From an uncultured Clostridia bacterium (GTDB taxonomy: Bacteria; Bacillota; Clostridia; Oscillospirales; Ruminococcaceae): a stretch of 64,000 nucleotides of DNA. Shown piece after piece: positions 41,716-51,244 of the stretch (positions within the stretch are counted from its first letter, which is position 1; every line of letters starts with the position of its first letter). The stretch lies in NCBI GenBank assembly GCA_947168885.1, contig CAMVNQ010000001.1:248001-312000 (forward strand). Reading direction: 5' to 3'. Both the position numbers and the translations under genes were made by a program. The notes beneath the pieces are model-generated. The model saw only the letters and a list, made by a program, of their open reading frames with translations. It was not told the DNA's origin and made no database searches.

Positions 41716-44076
41716 ATGAACTATACTGAACTGAAAACAAAAGTACTCGAACGCTTTTTCTCGCGGTCGAACAATATGCAGAAAAAGGCAATATTCCGGA
41801 CAGAAGGCGCTGTCCTCATAATCGCGGGTGCCGGAAGCGGAAAGACAACTGTGCTCTGCAACAGGATAGCCAACCTGCTGCTGTTCGGTGACGCATACCA
41901 CAGCACTTATGAGCCGAAGCTCGGCGCGGACGATATGGCATTCCTGCAGGCCTATGCCGACGGGGCTTATGAAAACACACCCGAGGTTTCCGAACGTCTT
42001 TCTGAGCTTATCGGGCATAACAGAGCGATACCGTGGAAGATACTCGCCGTAACATTCACCAACAAGGCTGCCGCAGAGCTTAAAGAGCGTCTTTCGCGCA
42101 TGAACGCACCGGCTGCGGACGTATGGGCGGCGACTTTCCATTCGACCTGCGTGCGTATCCTCCGCAGAAGCATAGAGGCTATCGGCTATCAGAAGAATTT
42201 TGTCATTTATGATGCCGACGACAGCAAGCGCGTCATAAAATCGGTTCTTGAAGCTATGAATATCTCGGAGAAGACATTCAATCCGAAAGTGATCGCTAAT
42301 GCCATTTCGCGCGCAAAGGACAAACTCATCGAGCCCGAGCAGTTCCCGACATCGAACAGCGAAGGAAAGCCCGATTTCCAGCTCGGCGTGATACGTGATG
42401 TGTATATCGAGTATCAGAAGCGTCTTAAAGCCGCGAATGCTCTCGATTTCGACGATATAATAATGAAGACCGTGCAGGTGTTCAGGGCGGACGCGGAAGT
42501 CCTGAAATACTGGCAGGAGCGTTTTTCGTACATTATGGTGGACGAGTATCAGGATACGAATATGGCGCAGTATGAACTCGTGAAGCTCCTCGCGGGGGGA
42601 AGCGGAAATCTATGCGTTGTCGGCGATGAAGACCAGTCGATCTACCGTTTCCGCGGCGCGACGATAGAGAACATACTTTCGTTTGAGAAAGAGTTCGACA
42701 GCGCAGTCGTGAAGCTTGAGCAGAACTATCGCTCGACCACGAACATACTCGATGCGGCGAACGCCGTTATCCGCAACAACACTCAGCACAAGGACAAGAA
42801 CCTCTGGTCCGACCTCGGAGCCGGCGACAAGATACAGGTTTACAGGTTCCCGGACGATCAGGCGGAGGCTCTCTTCGTCGCGAACGAGATACTTAATACC
42901 AAGAAGGACGGAAGCAAGCTTTCGGATAATGCGATACTGTACAGAAATAATGCACAGTCGCGAAACTTCGAGCTTTCGCTCGGTAAAATGGGCATACCTT
43001 ATGTCATCGTCGGCGGTACGAAGTTCTACGACCGCAAGGAAATACGCGATATGCTCGCTTACCTGAGCGTTATCTGCAACCCTTACGATACCGTTCGTCT
43101 CGCCCGCATCGTCAATGAACCGAAGCGCGGCATAGGCGATACGACATGGGCGGAGATAGAGAATATAGCTCTTGCCTGCGGGATAAGCCCGATAGAGACT
43201 ATGGAGCGCTGTGAGGAGTTCGCGTCGCTTACCAAGAAAGCCAAGGTGCTCAAGCCGCTGGCGGCGATGTTCAGAGAGTTTATCGACACGGCGGATGAGC
43301 GTGAGATCACGGATATACTCGACGATGTAATGGAGCAGTCCGGCTATACGGATATGCTTATGTCGCAGGGCGACGAGGGTCTCGGACGCCTTGAGAACAT
43401 CAAGGAGCTCAAGTCCTCGATGATACAGTTCTGCGAGGAAAACGACAGCAGATCGCTCTTTGACTACCTTGAGCAGGTAGCGCTTATTTCCGACCTTGAC
43501 AGCTACGACGATACCGACGACCGCGTGACGCTTATGACGATGCACTCGGCAAAAGGACTTGAATTCGAGAACGTGTATATCGTCGGCGCGGAGGAGAATA
43601 TCTTCCCCGGCTACAGAAGCCTCGGGGATATGTACGAACTTGAAGAGGACAGGAGACTCTGCTACGTTGCGATAACGAGAGCAAAAAGAAAGCTTTACAT
43701 AACAACTGCGGCATCGAGACTTCTTTACGGTCAGACACAGCATAACAAGATGTCGCGGTTTATACAGGAAATACCGGGGGAATATATGGAATACAACGAC
43801 AAAACGGCTAAAACTGCTATGAGTGAACGCACATACGGCGGAAGAAAGCAGTCAACATATTTGCAGGACCGCTCGGCGGCACAGGCAGCGAAGACCGCTG
43901 CGGCACCGTCTGCGGAGAGCTTTGCAGCGGGTGACAGAGTAAGTCACCGCAAGTTCGGCGAGGGCACGGTATTGTCCGCGTCGCCGCTCGGAAATGACAC
44001 GCTTCTTGAGATAAGCTTCGACACGAACGGCACGAAGAAGCTTGCGGCAGCTTTCGCGAAGATAACGAAAATATGA
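41716..44076 (+). CDS. pcrA: UvrD/PcrA-type DNA helicase
   Basis: 786 residues. Walker A AGAGSGKTT (near 37-45), Walker B-type DEYQDTN, motif GDEDQSIYRFRGA, motif IV QNYRST, motif V VTLMTMHSAKGLEFENVYIVG and motif VI YVAITRAKRKL are all present, in the order of SF1A helicases. An insertion of about 45 residues (FGDAYHSTYEPKLGADD...) separates motif I from motif Ia. The C-terminal 60 residues (GDRVSHRKFGEGTV) form the Tudor-like domain that binds RNA polymerase in PcrA. Role: DNA repair and removal of replication blocks. Confidence 0.92.
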   Translation: MNYTELKTKVLERFFSRSNNMQKKAIFRTEGAVLIIAGAGSGKTTVLCNRIANLLLFGDAYHSTYEPKLGADDMAFLQAYADGAYENTPEVSERLSELIGHNRAIPWKILAVTFTNKAAAELKERLSRMNAPAADVWAATFHSTCVRILRRSIEAIGYQKNFVIYDADDSKRVIKSVLEAMNISEKTFNPKVIANAISRAKDKLIEPEQFPTSNSEGKPDFQLGVIRDVYIEYQKRLKAANALDFDDIIMKTVQVFRADAEVLKYWQERFSYIMVDEYQDTNMAQYELVKLLAGGSGNLCVVGDEDQSIYRFRGATIENILSFEKEFDSAVVKLEQNYRSTTNILDAANAVIRNNTQHKDKNLWSDLGAGDKIQVYRFPDDQAEALFVANEILNTKKDGSKLSDNAILYRNNAQSRNFELSLGKMGIPYVIVGGTKFYDRKEIRDMLAYLSVICNPYDTVRLARIVNEPKRGIGDTTWAEIENIALACGISPIETMERCEEFASLTKKAKVLKPLAAMFREFIDTADEREITDILDDVMEQSGYTDMLMSQGDEGLGRLENIKELKSSMIQFCEENDSRSLFDYLEQVALISDLDSYDDTDDRVTLMTMHSAKGLEFENVYIVGAEENIFPGYRSLGDMYELEEDRRLCYVAITRAKRKLYITTAASRLLYGQTQHNKMSRFIQEIPGEYMEYNDKTAKTAMSERTYGGRKQSTYLQDRSAAQAAKTAAAPSAESFAAGDRVSHRKFGEGTVLSASPLGNDTLLEISFDTNGTKKLAAAFAKITKI

Positions 44077-44201
44077 GCCTGATTGCTCGGCAGAATAACG
44101 GCTGAGCCTGTAAATTAGTGGTTTTGCTAAAAAAATTGGTAAAATTTTCTACATCGGCGGCGAAAAAAATTCAGAATATTGTGGAAATCTTTAAATAAAT
44201 G

Positions 44202-44210
44202 TGATATAAT
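44202..44210 (+). promoter_or_regulatory. extended -10 promoter of FapA-like gene
   Basis: TGATATAAT at 44202-44210 (extended -10). The -35 position, 17 bp upstream, is poor (TGGAAA). The start codon is about 77 bp downstream. Confidence 0.45.
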
Positions 44211-44286
44211 AAATTGATGTACCTTGCGTATCGCTTGACGCGGAGCGCCTGACATCGTTATTATAAACGAAAAGAGATGATATAAT

Positions 44287-45651
44287 ATGGCAGATCCTAT
44301 AGACGGAACCATAAATCTTGAAGTTGACGAAAAGTTCATGAACGCGAGACTCAGCATACAGCCTGCGAAGAACGGCGGAAAAGAAGTTACCGAGCAGATG
44401 GTACGCGACGCTATGGCTATGCAGGGTATAAGATACGGTATAGACGATGATGCTGTTAAAGAGGCGTTTACAAACGGCGGTTTGAGTGTACTTCTCGCAA
44501 AAGGCGACCCGCCTGTTGACGGAAAGAACGGCTATCTGACATATCATTTCGAGAGAAAGAGCGGTGCGCAGATGAAGGCGGACGAGTTCGGCAACGTGGA
44601 TTTCCACGATCTCGGACTTATCCAGAACATAGAGAAAGACACTATCATAGCGGACGTATTTCCCGAGACGCCCGGTTCGCCCGGACGCGACATAAGAGGC
44701 TTAGAGCTTCCGCAGTATCCCGGCAAGCCCGCGAAGCTTACCGTAGGCAACGGTGTTGCGCTTTCCGCGGACGGAGCTCACCTTGTGTCCGCAATACAAG
44801 GAAATCTGCGCTGGAACAAGGATCATTTCGTTGTTGACAAAGAGCTTGTTGTCGGCGATATCGACCTTTCCGTAGGAAATATAGACTTCGTAGGCGACAT
44901 TACCATAAAGGGCAATGTCTGCGAGGGATTTGTCGTGCGCTCCGGCGGTAATATCAATATAGCGGGAAATGTAACGAGCGCTACGATAGAAGCGGACGGC
45001 AACATCAACGCGAAGCTCGGATTCGTGAGCTCGAAGGTGACTGCGGGCGGCGATATAAGCGTAAGCTTCGGAGAAAACTCCGAGATCACCGCGGGCGGTT
45101 CGATAAAAGCCCAGAGCTTTGTCGGATGCACAGTCGTTTGCAACGGCCCCATGACGATACAGGGCGGAAAATCCGTCATAGTAGGCGGAAAGTACACCTG
45201 TCTCTCGGATATAGAGGTAAACTATGTAGGTTCTGATTCCTATGTACGCACGCTCATCGTTCTCGGTAATGTGGCGGTGCTCGCGGAAGAGCTTCAGGAG
45301 CTCAAGAAGAACCTCAAGGGTTACGAGAACCAGCTTACGCAGCTCGATATGGTAGTGACAACGCTCCAGCAGCAGAAGAAAGCTGCTCCGCTCACACCGG
45401 AGAGAGAAGATATGCTCAAACGTTCGATAAAAGCGAAGTTCAGTCACATGGGTCTTATCAAGGAGACCAACGAACGTATCGCGGATATAGAACACGAGAT
45501 AGAGAACAACAATGACCTTTGCATAAGGGTCAAGAGAGCGGCGTTCCCGGGCGTTACGGTAAGAATAAACAACGCCCAGCTCGTTGTGACGCAGAAGACC
45601 GGTGCCTGTACGATAAAAATGAACGAGGACAAGGACGTAGTTATCCGCTGA
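44287..45651 (+). CDS. FapA (DUF342) family protein
   Basis: 454 residues. The first 140 residues include RLSIQPAKNGGKEVTEQM and TPGSPGRDIRGLELP, the DUF342 N-terminal region. A beta-helix of short repeats follows (about 165-310): GDIDLSVGNIDFVGDITIKGNV, GGNINIAGNVTSATIEADGNI, GGDISVSFGENSEITAGGSI. A coiled coil (about 320-405) and a short beta domain close the chain. The family is widespread and its function poorly defined. Related polymer-forming proteins act as scaffolds. Confidence 0.87.
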   Translation: MADPIDGTINLEVDEKFMNARLSIQPAKNGGKEVTEQMVRDAMAMQGIRYGIDDDAVKEAFTNGGLSVLLAKGDPPVDGKNGYLTYHFERKSGAQMKADEFGNVDFHDLGLIQNIEKDTIIADVFPETPGSPGRDIRGLELPQYPGKPAKLTVGNGVALSADGAHLVSAIQGNLRWNKDHFVVDKELVVGDIDLSVGNIDFVGDITIKGNVCEGFVVRSGGNINIAGNVTSATIEADGNINAKLGFVSSKVTAGGDISVSFGENSEITAGGSIKAQSFVGCTVVCNGPMTIQGGKSVIVGGKYTCLSDIEVNYVGSDSYVRTLIVLGNVAVLAEELQELKKNLKGYENQLTQLDMVVTTLQQQKKAAPLTPEREDMLKRSIKAKFSHMGLIKETNERIADIEHEIENNNDLCIRVKRAAFPGVTVRINNAQLVVTQKTGACTIKMNEDKDVVIR

Positions 45652-45673
45652 TATATGGAAAGGACACGGCATT

Positions 45674-46393
45674 TTGACTGATATTTCCGGACGCAGCTTC
45701 GTTTCCGTAAGAGACGTTTACAAGCGCTATAAAATGGGCGAGATCACTATAAATGCTTCCGACGGTATCACCTTTGACATTGAAAAGGGTGAGCTTGCGA
45801 TAGTTCTCGGGCCTTCCGGCTCGGGTAAGACCACCGTGCTTAATATGCTCGGCGGTATGGACACTATAGATGACGGAAGTATCGTCGTTGACGGAAACGA
45901 TATTGCAAAGTATTCAAGAAAAGAGCTTATCACATACAGACGCTATGAGATCGGGTTCATCTTCCAGTTCTACAATCTGATACAGAACCTTACCGCAAAG
46001 GAAAATGTCGAGCTCGCTGCGCAGACCTGCAAGGACTTTGTGCCCGCGGACGAGATGCTTCGTCAGGTAGGTCTCGGCGAGAGGCTCGACAACTTCCCGG
46101 CTCAGCTTTCCGGCGGCGAACAGCAGCGAGTCGCCATTGCGCGCGCCCTCGCGAAGAAGCCGAAGCTTCTGCTCTGCGACGAGCCTACGGGAGCTCTCGA
46201 TTACAACACCGGAAAGATGATACTCAAGCTGTTGCAGGACACCTGTCGGAACAGGGGAATGACGGTCGTGCTTGTAACCCATAACTCGGCGATAGCACCC
46301 ATGGCGGACAGGGTCATTTACCTGAAAAACAGCAGGGTGATAGACGAGGTAATAAACAAGGATCCGACTCCTGTTGAAGATATAGAATGGTAA
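45674..46393 (+). CDS. ABC transporter ATP-binding protein (LolD/MacB type), orphan
   Basis: 239 residues from a TTG start, which has AAAGGA upstream. Walker [10 protein letters not shown] (about 43-51), Q-loop [11 protein letters not shown], signature [15 protein letters not shown], Walker [13 protein letters not shown] and switch His VTHNS are intact. The sequence is of the lipoprotein-export/FtsX-permease class. No permease gene is adjacent; the flanking genes are FapA-like and EAL/HDOD. The permease must be elsewhere, or the protein has another partner. Confidence 0.9.
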   Translation: MTDISGRSFVSVRDVYKRYKMGEITINASDGITFDIEKGELAIVLGPSGSGKTTVLNMLGGMDTIDDGSIVVDGNDIAKYSRKELITYRRYEIGFIFQFYNLIQNLTAKENVELAAQTCKDFVPADEMLRQVGLGERLDNFPAQLSGGEQQRVAIARALAKKPKLLLCDEPTGALDYNTGKMILKLLQDTCRNRGMTVVLVTHNSAIAPMADRVIYLKNSRVIDEVINKDPTPVEDIEW

Positions 46394-46531
46394 GATCGCT
46401 GCCATATTTTCTGTGTATTCGGCGGAAGAAAAAAGAGATCAAAAGCTTTGACTGATTTTCGATGTCGGTCGGAAAGCATATTCAATGGAGATATGACAAG
46501 GATGTCATAAGGAAGAAGGGATAACCAAGAT

Positions 46532-47752
46532 ATGAGCTTTCTTGTTTCAAGGCAGGCCATATTCAATCAGAGCGGCGGCACCGATATGTACCAGATGCTG
46601 TTTTCGTTCACGAGCAAGAAAAATCCTCTCGGCGACGAGGAACTTGTGAGCGAGGCCGAGATAGAGGACGCTAAAGACTATATTAAGCGCAACATGGAAG
46701 CGATATTTGACAAAAAGACTGCGTATATACGGTTTACGCAGCTTCTGCTAGACAATAACTTCCATGAGCTCTTCCTGAAGGAAAAGCTTGTGATAGAGCT
46801 GCCGACAACGCTTCTTGCAAACCCTGTTTCTTTACAGCAATGCATGAGACTGAAACGTCTCGGCTATACGATAGCTCTTTCGGGGTTCCTTTACAGCGAG
46901 GATAACGAGGAGCTTTTCAACTTTGCGGATATTCTGCGGTTCGATATAAGCTTGGACTGCGACGAGGTCACATACACCGTCAAGAAGTGCCACGAGCGCG
47001 GAAAGCGAGCTCTTGCGGAAAACGTTGAAGAGCAGGAGCACTTCGAGCTTGCCCGGGAGCTTGATATAGACTATGTGAGCGGCGGATTCTTTTCAAAGCC
47101 GGTGCTTGAGACAAAGCGTTCCGGCGGACCCATGATAAAGACGTTTTTACAGATACTCGCGCTTTTATACAGCCCCGACCCCAATATCGAGTACATTTCG
47201 GCGGTAATATCCACCGACCCTGTGCTTACTATAAAGCTTCTCAAAGTAATAAACCAGCTCTGCGCCGATAAAGGAAACACGGTCTCGACCGTGCGTCAGG
47301 CACTTGTTATGCTCGGTATCGACAGGCTTAAGGAATGGATATACCTTGTCGGACTTCAGCGCCTTAACCGTAACTCACCGGCAGAGATACTCCGTCTTGC
47401 CCTGTTCCGCGCACGTTTCTGCGAACGCATATCGCGTAACTCCGGCGGAAGCGTCGGCTCGCGCAGCAACGAGGTCTATCTCATGGGCCTTATCTCGATA
47501 GTTACCGGAAGCAATGACGAGGAAGCCCTCAGAAAGGCACTCTCCGACCTTCCGGTTTCTCAGGAGATCAAAGAAGGTATCACCGGCGGCGGTGTGTTCG
47601 GCGATATATTCAACCTCTCGCGCAGCTATGAGCACGGAGACTGGGAAGGCGTGGTCGTTCTTTCGTCGGCGTGCAATATAGATTTCAATGTGCTCGCGAA
47701 TGAGTACATAGAGGCGCAGAAATTTGTGAAAAAGTACGGAAATTTTGCTTAA
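46532..47752 (+). CDS. EAL/HDOD (YuxH-like) signalling protein
   Basis: 406 residues. The N-terminal half is EAL-like (SFLVSRQAIFNQSGGTDMYQMLFSF at the start, DILRFDISLD later), but the catalytic Glu-Ala-Leu motif and metal ligands are not evident, so phosphodiesterase activity is unlikely. The C-terminal half is an HDOD domain (AVISTDPVLTIKLLKVINQ, VRQALVMLGIDRLKEWIYLVGL). Proteins of this architecture take part in signalling without known chemistry. The start codon has only a weak ribosome site (GAAGG, about 12 bp upstream). Confidence 0.83.
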   Translation: MSFLVSRQAIFNQSGGTDMYQMLFSFTSKKNPLGDEELVSEAEIEDAKDYIKRNMEAIFDKKTAYIRFTQLLLDNNFHELFLKEKLVIELPTTLLANPVSLQQCMRLKRLGYTIALSGFLYSEDNEELFNFADILRFDISLDCDEVTYTVKKCHERGKRALAENVEEQEHFELARELDIDYVSGGFFSKPVLETKRSGGPMIKTFLQILALLYSPDPNIEYISAVISTDPVLTIKLLKVINQLCADKGNTVSTVRQALVMLGIDRLKEWIYLVGLQRLNRNSPAEILRLALFRARFCERISRNSGGSVGSRSNEVYLMGLISIVTGSNDEEALRKALSDLPVSQEIKEGITGGGVFGDIFNLSRSYEHGDWEGVVVLSSACNIDFNVLANEYIEAQKFVKKYGNFA

Positions 47753-47797
47753 ACGTGTTCCTTAATGCAAAAAAATACGGAAAATGCTTTTTCCCTC

Positions 47798-47826
47798 TTG
47801 ACAAGGGGACAAAATTTGTTTATAAT
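47798..47826 (+). promoter_or_regulatory. promoter of rpmH operon
   Basis: TTGACA (47798-47803), 17-bp spacer, TATAAT (47821-47826). About 85 bp of leader precede rpmH. Confidence 0.85.
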
Positions 47827-47911
47827 AATATAGCTGTTATTTAATAGGGGCGAACTATACCCTTAAGAAAATATAACAAAACGGACAAATCATGAATGGA
47901 GGTAGATCGAG

Positions 47912-48046
47912 ATGAAAAGAACATATCAGCCTAAGAAGCGTCAGAGAAAGATGGAGCATGGCTTCAGAAAGAGAATGAAGACTGCTAACGGACGCAAGGT
48001 CCTCGCAAGAAGACGTGCAAAGGGCAGAAAACAGCTCACATACTAA
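47912..48046 (+). CDS. rpmH: ribosomal protein L34
   Basis: 44 residues beginning [18 protein letters not shown] and ending [11 protein letters not shown], the near-invariant L34 sequence. TGGAGG sits 9 bp before the ATG. It is followed 4 bp later by rnpA, as usual. The usual divergent or upstream dnaA gene is absent here: the preceding gene is the EAL/HDOD protein. Confidence 0.97.
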   Translation: MKRTYQPKKRQRKMEHGFRKRMKTANGRKVLARRRAKGRKQLTY

Positions 48047-48050
48047 TCTG

Positions 48051-48446
48051 ATGGGCGAATTTTCAAAACGGTTTTATGTTATCAAAAAAGACCGCGAGTT
48101 CCGATACCTTTTTAAAAAGGGAAACTGCTGCCCGAGCTACGGCTTCGTGTGCTATTACAGACCCTCGTCCCGCCGCAGAAACAGATGCGGCATAGTCACA
48201 GGAAAAAAGGTCGGTAACGCGGTCAAAAGAAACCGTTCGAGAAGAGTTATCCGGGAAGCGTTCAGGATCTTCGACAACGAGCTCCTGAAAGAAACGGATA
48301 AACGCTTCGATTTTATTTTTGTCGCAAGAGACAAAACGCCGTCGCTCAAATCCACTCAAATACTCGGAACGATGCGCGTAAAGCTTAAACCCCTCCTTAC
48401 AGGCAGGAACGACGAAAATGCGGCGGAGAAGAAAAAAACCCCGTAA
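48051..48446 (+). CDS. rnpA: ribonuclease P protein component
   Basis: 131 residues from the ATG at 48051. FRYLFKKG near the N-terminus and the RNR motif KRNRSRRVIREAFR are the key RNA-binding features. It assists the RNase P RNA in trimming tRNA 5' ends. The RNA itself is not in the window. The tail (about 15 residues) is a basic extension. Confidence 0.95.
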   Translation: MGEFSKRFYVIKKDREFRYLFKKGNCCPSYGFVCYYRPSSRRRNRCGIVTGKKVGNAVKRNRSRRVIREAFRIFDNELLKETDKRFDFIFVARDKTPSLKSTQILGTMRVKLKPLLTGRNDENAAEKKKTP

Positions 48447-48483
48447 TACCGTGTTCGTGTGACTGCCTGAAGACAATGTACAA

Positions 48484-48753
48484 ATGAAATACTTACTGAT
48501 CGGAATTATAAAGCTTTACAGATCAACATTGTCCAAGATCAAGCCGCCTTGCTGCCGCTTTTATCCGACTTGCTCCGTTTACGGGATCAATGCGATAAGA
48601 CGGTTCGGTTCTGTCAAGGGCGGCTATTTGACTGTAAGAAGGATAGCAAGATGCCACCCGTGGAACGCCGGCGGATATGACCCCGTACCGGAGGAGTTTT
48701 CTTTTTTCAGAAAAAAGAAAACCGCGGAAGATCAAGAAAGAACGGTCATATAA
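48484..48753 (+). CDS. yidD: membrane protein insertion efficiency factor YidD
   Basis: 89 residues. The family pattern is complete: LIGIIKLYRSTLSKIKPPCCRFYPTCSVYGINAIRRFG, with the CRFYPTCS cysteines, then RCHPWNAGGYDPVP. The amphipathic N-terminal helix is membrane-associated. Works with YidC, encoded just downstream. Confidence 0.95.
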   Translation: MKYLLIGIIKLYRSTLSKIKPPCCRFYPTCSVYGINAIRRFGSVKGGYLTVRRIARCHPWNAGGYDPVPEEFSFFRKKKTAEDQERTVI

Positions 48754-48775
48754 GAAAAATAAAGGGTGATAGATC

Positions 48776-50197
48776 ATTAATTTCCTGTACACTATAATCG
48801 GAACACCGCTTGGATACATCATGTGGGTGTGCTACGCACTCGTACAGAATGTCGGTTGGGCTATAATCATCTTTACGCTGATCATGCGTGCAGCGATGTT
48901 CCCAATTAACCTGAAGCAGCAGAAGAATACTGCGATCTCTCAGCTTTATATGCCGAGAGTGAGAGAAATACAGACAAAGTATAAAAACAACCAGCAAAAA
49001 CAGCAGGAAGAGCTCATCAAGCTCCAGAAGGAGGGCTATAACCCCACCGGCGGCTGCCTTCCTATGATACTTACTTTCGTTATACTCTTCGGTGTCATCG
49101 ATGTTGTATATAAACCCATGACCCACATGGAACATTTCAGCGGCGAGAACATCAATGCTATCGTTGCGTCCGCACAGGACGTCGATATAGTCCAGACGCT
49201 CATGACAAGCGACGAGGATTATGCCGCTGTGCTTGAATACTTCGCTGACGGCACATCCCTCACCTACATCGAGAACGACGAGACCGGTGCAGACGGCAAG
49301 ACCGTAAAGGTAAACAACCGTATCAAGGCTCCCGAGGGCTTTAACCTTGATGATGCAAAGAAGACGGTCACCGTTACACGCGAGAAGATGGATGAGCTTT
49401 ATCCTATACTCAAGGCAAGCAACAAGGGTGACATACTCGCGGCGCTTTACGCCAACAGCTCCCGCCTCTCCGACCCGATAAGAAGCGGTCTCCAGCAGAT
49501 CGTTATGAACTATGGCGACCAGACCCTTTACCGCGAACTCCGTGCGCTGAACTGCTACGGCAGGAGCGATATGAACGCAAAGCTTATCGTTGAGAACTCC
49601 GGAATAGACAGCGGTGTTGCTGACAGACTTGCCAAACTCAGCAACAACATCTACTTCCTTGGCATAAACCTCGGAGAACAGCCGCGCTGGGCATTCGATT
49701 CGCTCATTATAATACCGATAATCGCTTTCGTTTTCTCGTTCGCACAGATGTATATCCAGCAGTATCTCATGGAGAAGCAGAATCCCGAGATCGCAAAGCA
49801 GCAGGGCAGTATGAAGATAATGCTCCTCATGATGCCGTTCATTTCGCTGTTCATCGTATTCAGCGTGCCTGCCGGTGCGGGCTTCTACTGGTCGGTATCG
49901 TATCTGTTCGGTATTATTCAGAGTATCATAATGTACAAGTTCTGGCCGTCGGATAAGATAAGAGCGGAAGCAAAAGCCAAAATGGATGCTCAGGCAGCTG
50001 CCAAGGAGCAGCGCGCAACGGTCATCACAGTCGATGCGGACGGCAATGAGGTAGAAAAGACTGAGCGTGTATCGAAGCTCACGCAGAAAGAGATAAAAGA
50101 GCTCAATAAGAAGAAGCTCGAAGCTGCGAGAAGAGCGGACGCAGAGAAATACGGGGAGGAATATATCGAATCTCCCGATGATGATGACGATTTATGA
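48776..50197 (+). CDS. yidC: membrane protein insertase YidC/OxaA, probable ATT start
   Basis: 473 residues if begun at ATT 48776. An in-frame TAG at 48770 bounds the frame. The next ATG (48821) would drop NFLYTIIGTPLGYI, which family members normally carry before WVCYALVQNVGWAIIIFTLIMR (first membrane segment), and no other standard start lies between. GGGTG lies about 9 bp before ATT. The conserved core continues with LPMILTFVILFGVIDVVYKP, an unusual polar insert of about 145 residues between helices, the FAQMYIQQYL helix, the final helices PFISLFIVFSVPAGAGFYWSVSYLFG and a charged tail. It inserts proteins into the membrane together with SecYEG. Confidence 0.87.
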   Translation: MNFLYTIIGTPLGYIMWVCYALVQNVGWAIIIFTLIMRAAMFPINLKQQKNTAISQLYMPRVREIQTKYKNNQQKQQEELIKLQKEGYNPTGGCLPMILTFVILFGVIDVVYKPMTHMEHFSGENINAIVASAQDVDIVQTLMTSDEDYAAVLEYFADGTSLTYIENDETGADGKTVKVNNRIKAPEGFNLDDAKKTVTVTREKMDELYPILKASNKGDILAALYANSSRLSDPIRSGLQQIVMNYGDQTLYRELRALNCYGRSDMNAKLIVENSGIDSGVADRLAKLSNNIYFLGINLGEQPRWAFDSLIIIPIIAFVFSFAQMYIQQYLMEKQNPEIAKQQGSMKIMLLMMPFISLFIVFSVPAGAGFYWSVSYLFGIIQSIIMYKFWPSDKIRAEAKAKMDAQAAAKEQRATVITVDADGNEVEKTERVSKLTQKEIKELNKKKLEAARRADAEKYGEEYIESPDDDDDL

Positions 50198-50218
50198 TCT
50201 TAAGAAAGGACAAGGATA

Positions 50219-51196
50219 ATGGAAAAGGTATATACCGCAAAGACCGAGGAGCTCGCTAAGGAACAGGCGATAAATGAGTTCCGTGCGCTCGGTATAAGCG
50301 AGAATGACATCACTTTCGATATAATTGAGCAGCCGAGAAAGGGTATCTTCGGAATGAAGGGCGATTTCAGGATCAGGGCTTACGCAGAGGACGGCGCTGC
50401 CGAAGCAGCACAGCCCGCGGAGCAGGAAACGGCAGAAACGCCCGTTGAGACTGCGAGCGTTACAGCCGATGATATGCCTGAACAGCAGGTTACTGCTCCC
50501 TCGGACGAGATAGACGTTCTGAATACCGAAAAGGTCATCAATGCGCAGAAGTATCTCTCGAAGGTGCTTGATGCGCTCGGACTTGAGAATTATTCGATAA
50601 ATACAGTAAAGAACGGAGATACCGTTGTCCTCGATATAGTCGGCGACAAGCTCGGTGTTGTCATCGGCAGACGCGGCGAAACTCTCGATGCTCTCCAGTA
50701 CCTCACGATACTTGCAAGCAACAAGGCTGAGAACTCTTATTGCAGGATCTCGGTTGACTGCAACGGTTACAGAGCAAAGAGAAAGGAAACCCTTGAGGCT
50801 CTCGCAGAAAAGACTGCACACAGAGTTTTAAAGCAGGGCAGACGTGTGACTCTCGAACCCATGAATCCCTATGAAAGACGTATAATCCACAGCAAGGTAG
50901 CAGAGATCGAGGGCGTTTACAGCAACTCGGTAGGCGAGGAGCCGTTCAGAAAGGTTGTTATCTCATCGAACGCCAAGCCTTCCTACAGCGGCAAGAGCGA
51001 ACGCGGCGAAAGAGGCGGCAGACGCGACCGCGGCGAGCGTCGTTCTTATGGTCGTAATTATCGTCAGTCCACCGGCTTCTCTACTTCCTTTGAACGTGAA
51101 TACAAGCGAGCACAGGCGGAGCAGACTGTTGAGTATTCGCAGGAGACCGTCGAGCTTGAAAAGAGCACATCTCTCTACGGAAAGATAGAATTATAA
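50219..51196 (+). CDS. jag: Jag/KhpB RNA-binding protein
   Basis: 325 residues. Jag_N domain (1-55: AKTEELAKEQAINEFRALG...KGIFGMKGDFRIRAY), an acidic Ala/Glu linker, the KH domain (about 118-195) with the loop VIGRRGETLDALQYL, and the R3H domain (about 200-255: LEPMNPYERRIIHSKV). The C-terminal tail (255-325) is rich in Arg, Gly and Ser (GERGGRRDRGERR) and probably binds RNA too. KhpB acts with KhpA in regulation of cell wall and division. It follows yidC by 21 bp. Confidence 0.93.
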   Translation: MEKVYTAKTEELAKEQAINEFRALGISENDITFDIIEQPRKGIFGMKGDFRIRAYAEDGAAEAAQPAEQETAETPVETASVTADDMPEQQVTAPSDEIDVLNTEKVINAQKYLSKVLDALGLENYSINTVKNGDTVVLDIVGDKLGVVIGRRGETLDALQYLTILASNKAENSYCRISVDCNGYRAKRKETLEALAEKTAHRVLKQGRRVTLEPMNPYERRIIHSKVAEIEGVYSNSVGEEPFRKVVISSNAKPSYSGKSERGERGGRRDRGERRSYGRNYRQSTGFSTSFEREYKRAQAEQTVEYSQETVELEKSTSLYGKIEL

Positions 51197-51203
51197 TAAT
51201 GTA

Positions 51204-51242
51204 GGGCAGGTGCGGCGTCTCTTCCCGCATCTGTCCGTTTTT
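51204..51242 (+). terminator. terminator of rpmH-jag operon
   Basis: GG-CAG-TGCGG/CCGCA-CTG-CC stem with two G-T pairs, followed by GTTTTT. It directly precedes the tRNA gene. Confidence 0.7.
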
Positions 51243-51244
51243 AC

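Noticed and set aside
46532-47752. Active c-di-GMP phosphodiesterase
   Set aside because: The EAL motif and its metal ligands could not be found; the HDOD part fits a YuxH-type signalling protein instead.
47753-47911. oriC/DnaA-box region before rpmH
   Set aside because: No dnaA gene, no cluster of TTATnCACA boxes; only a promoter is visible.
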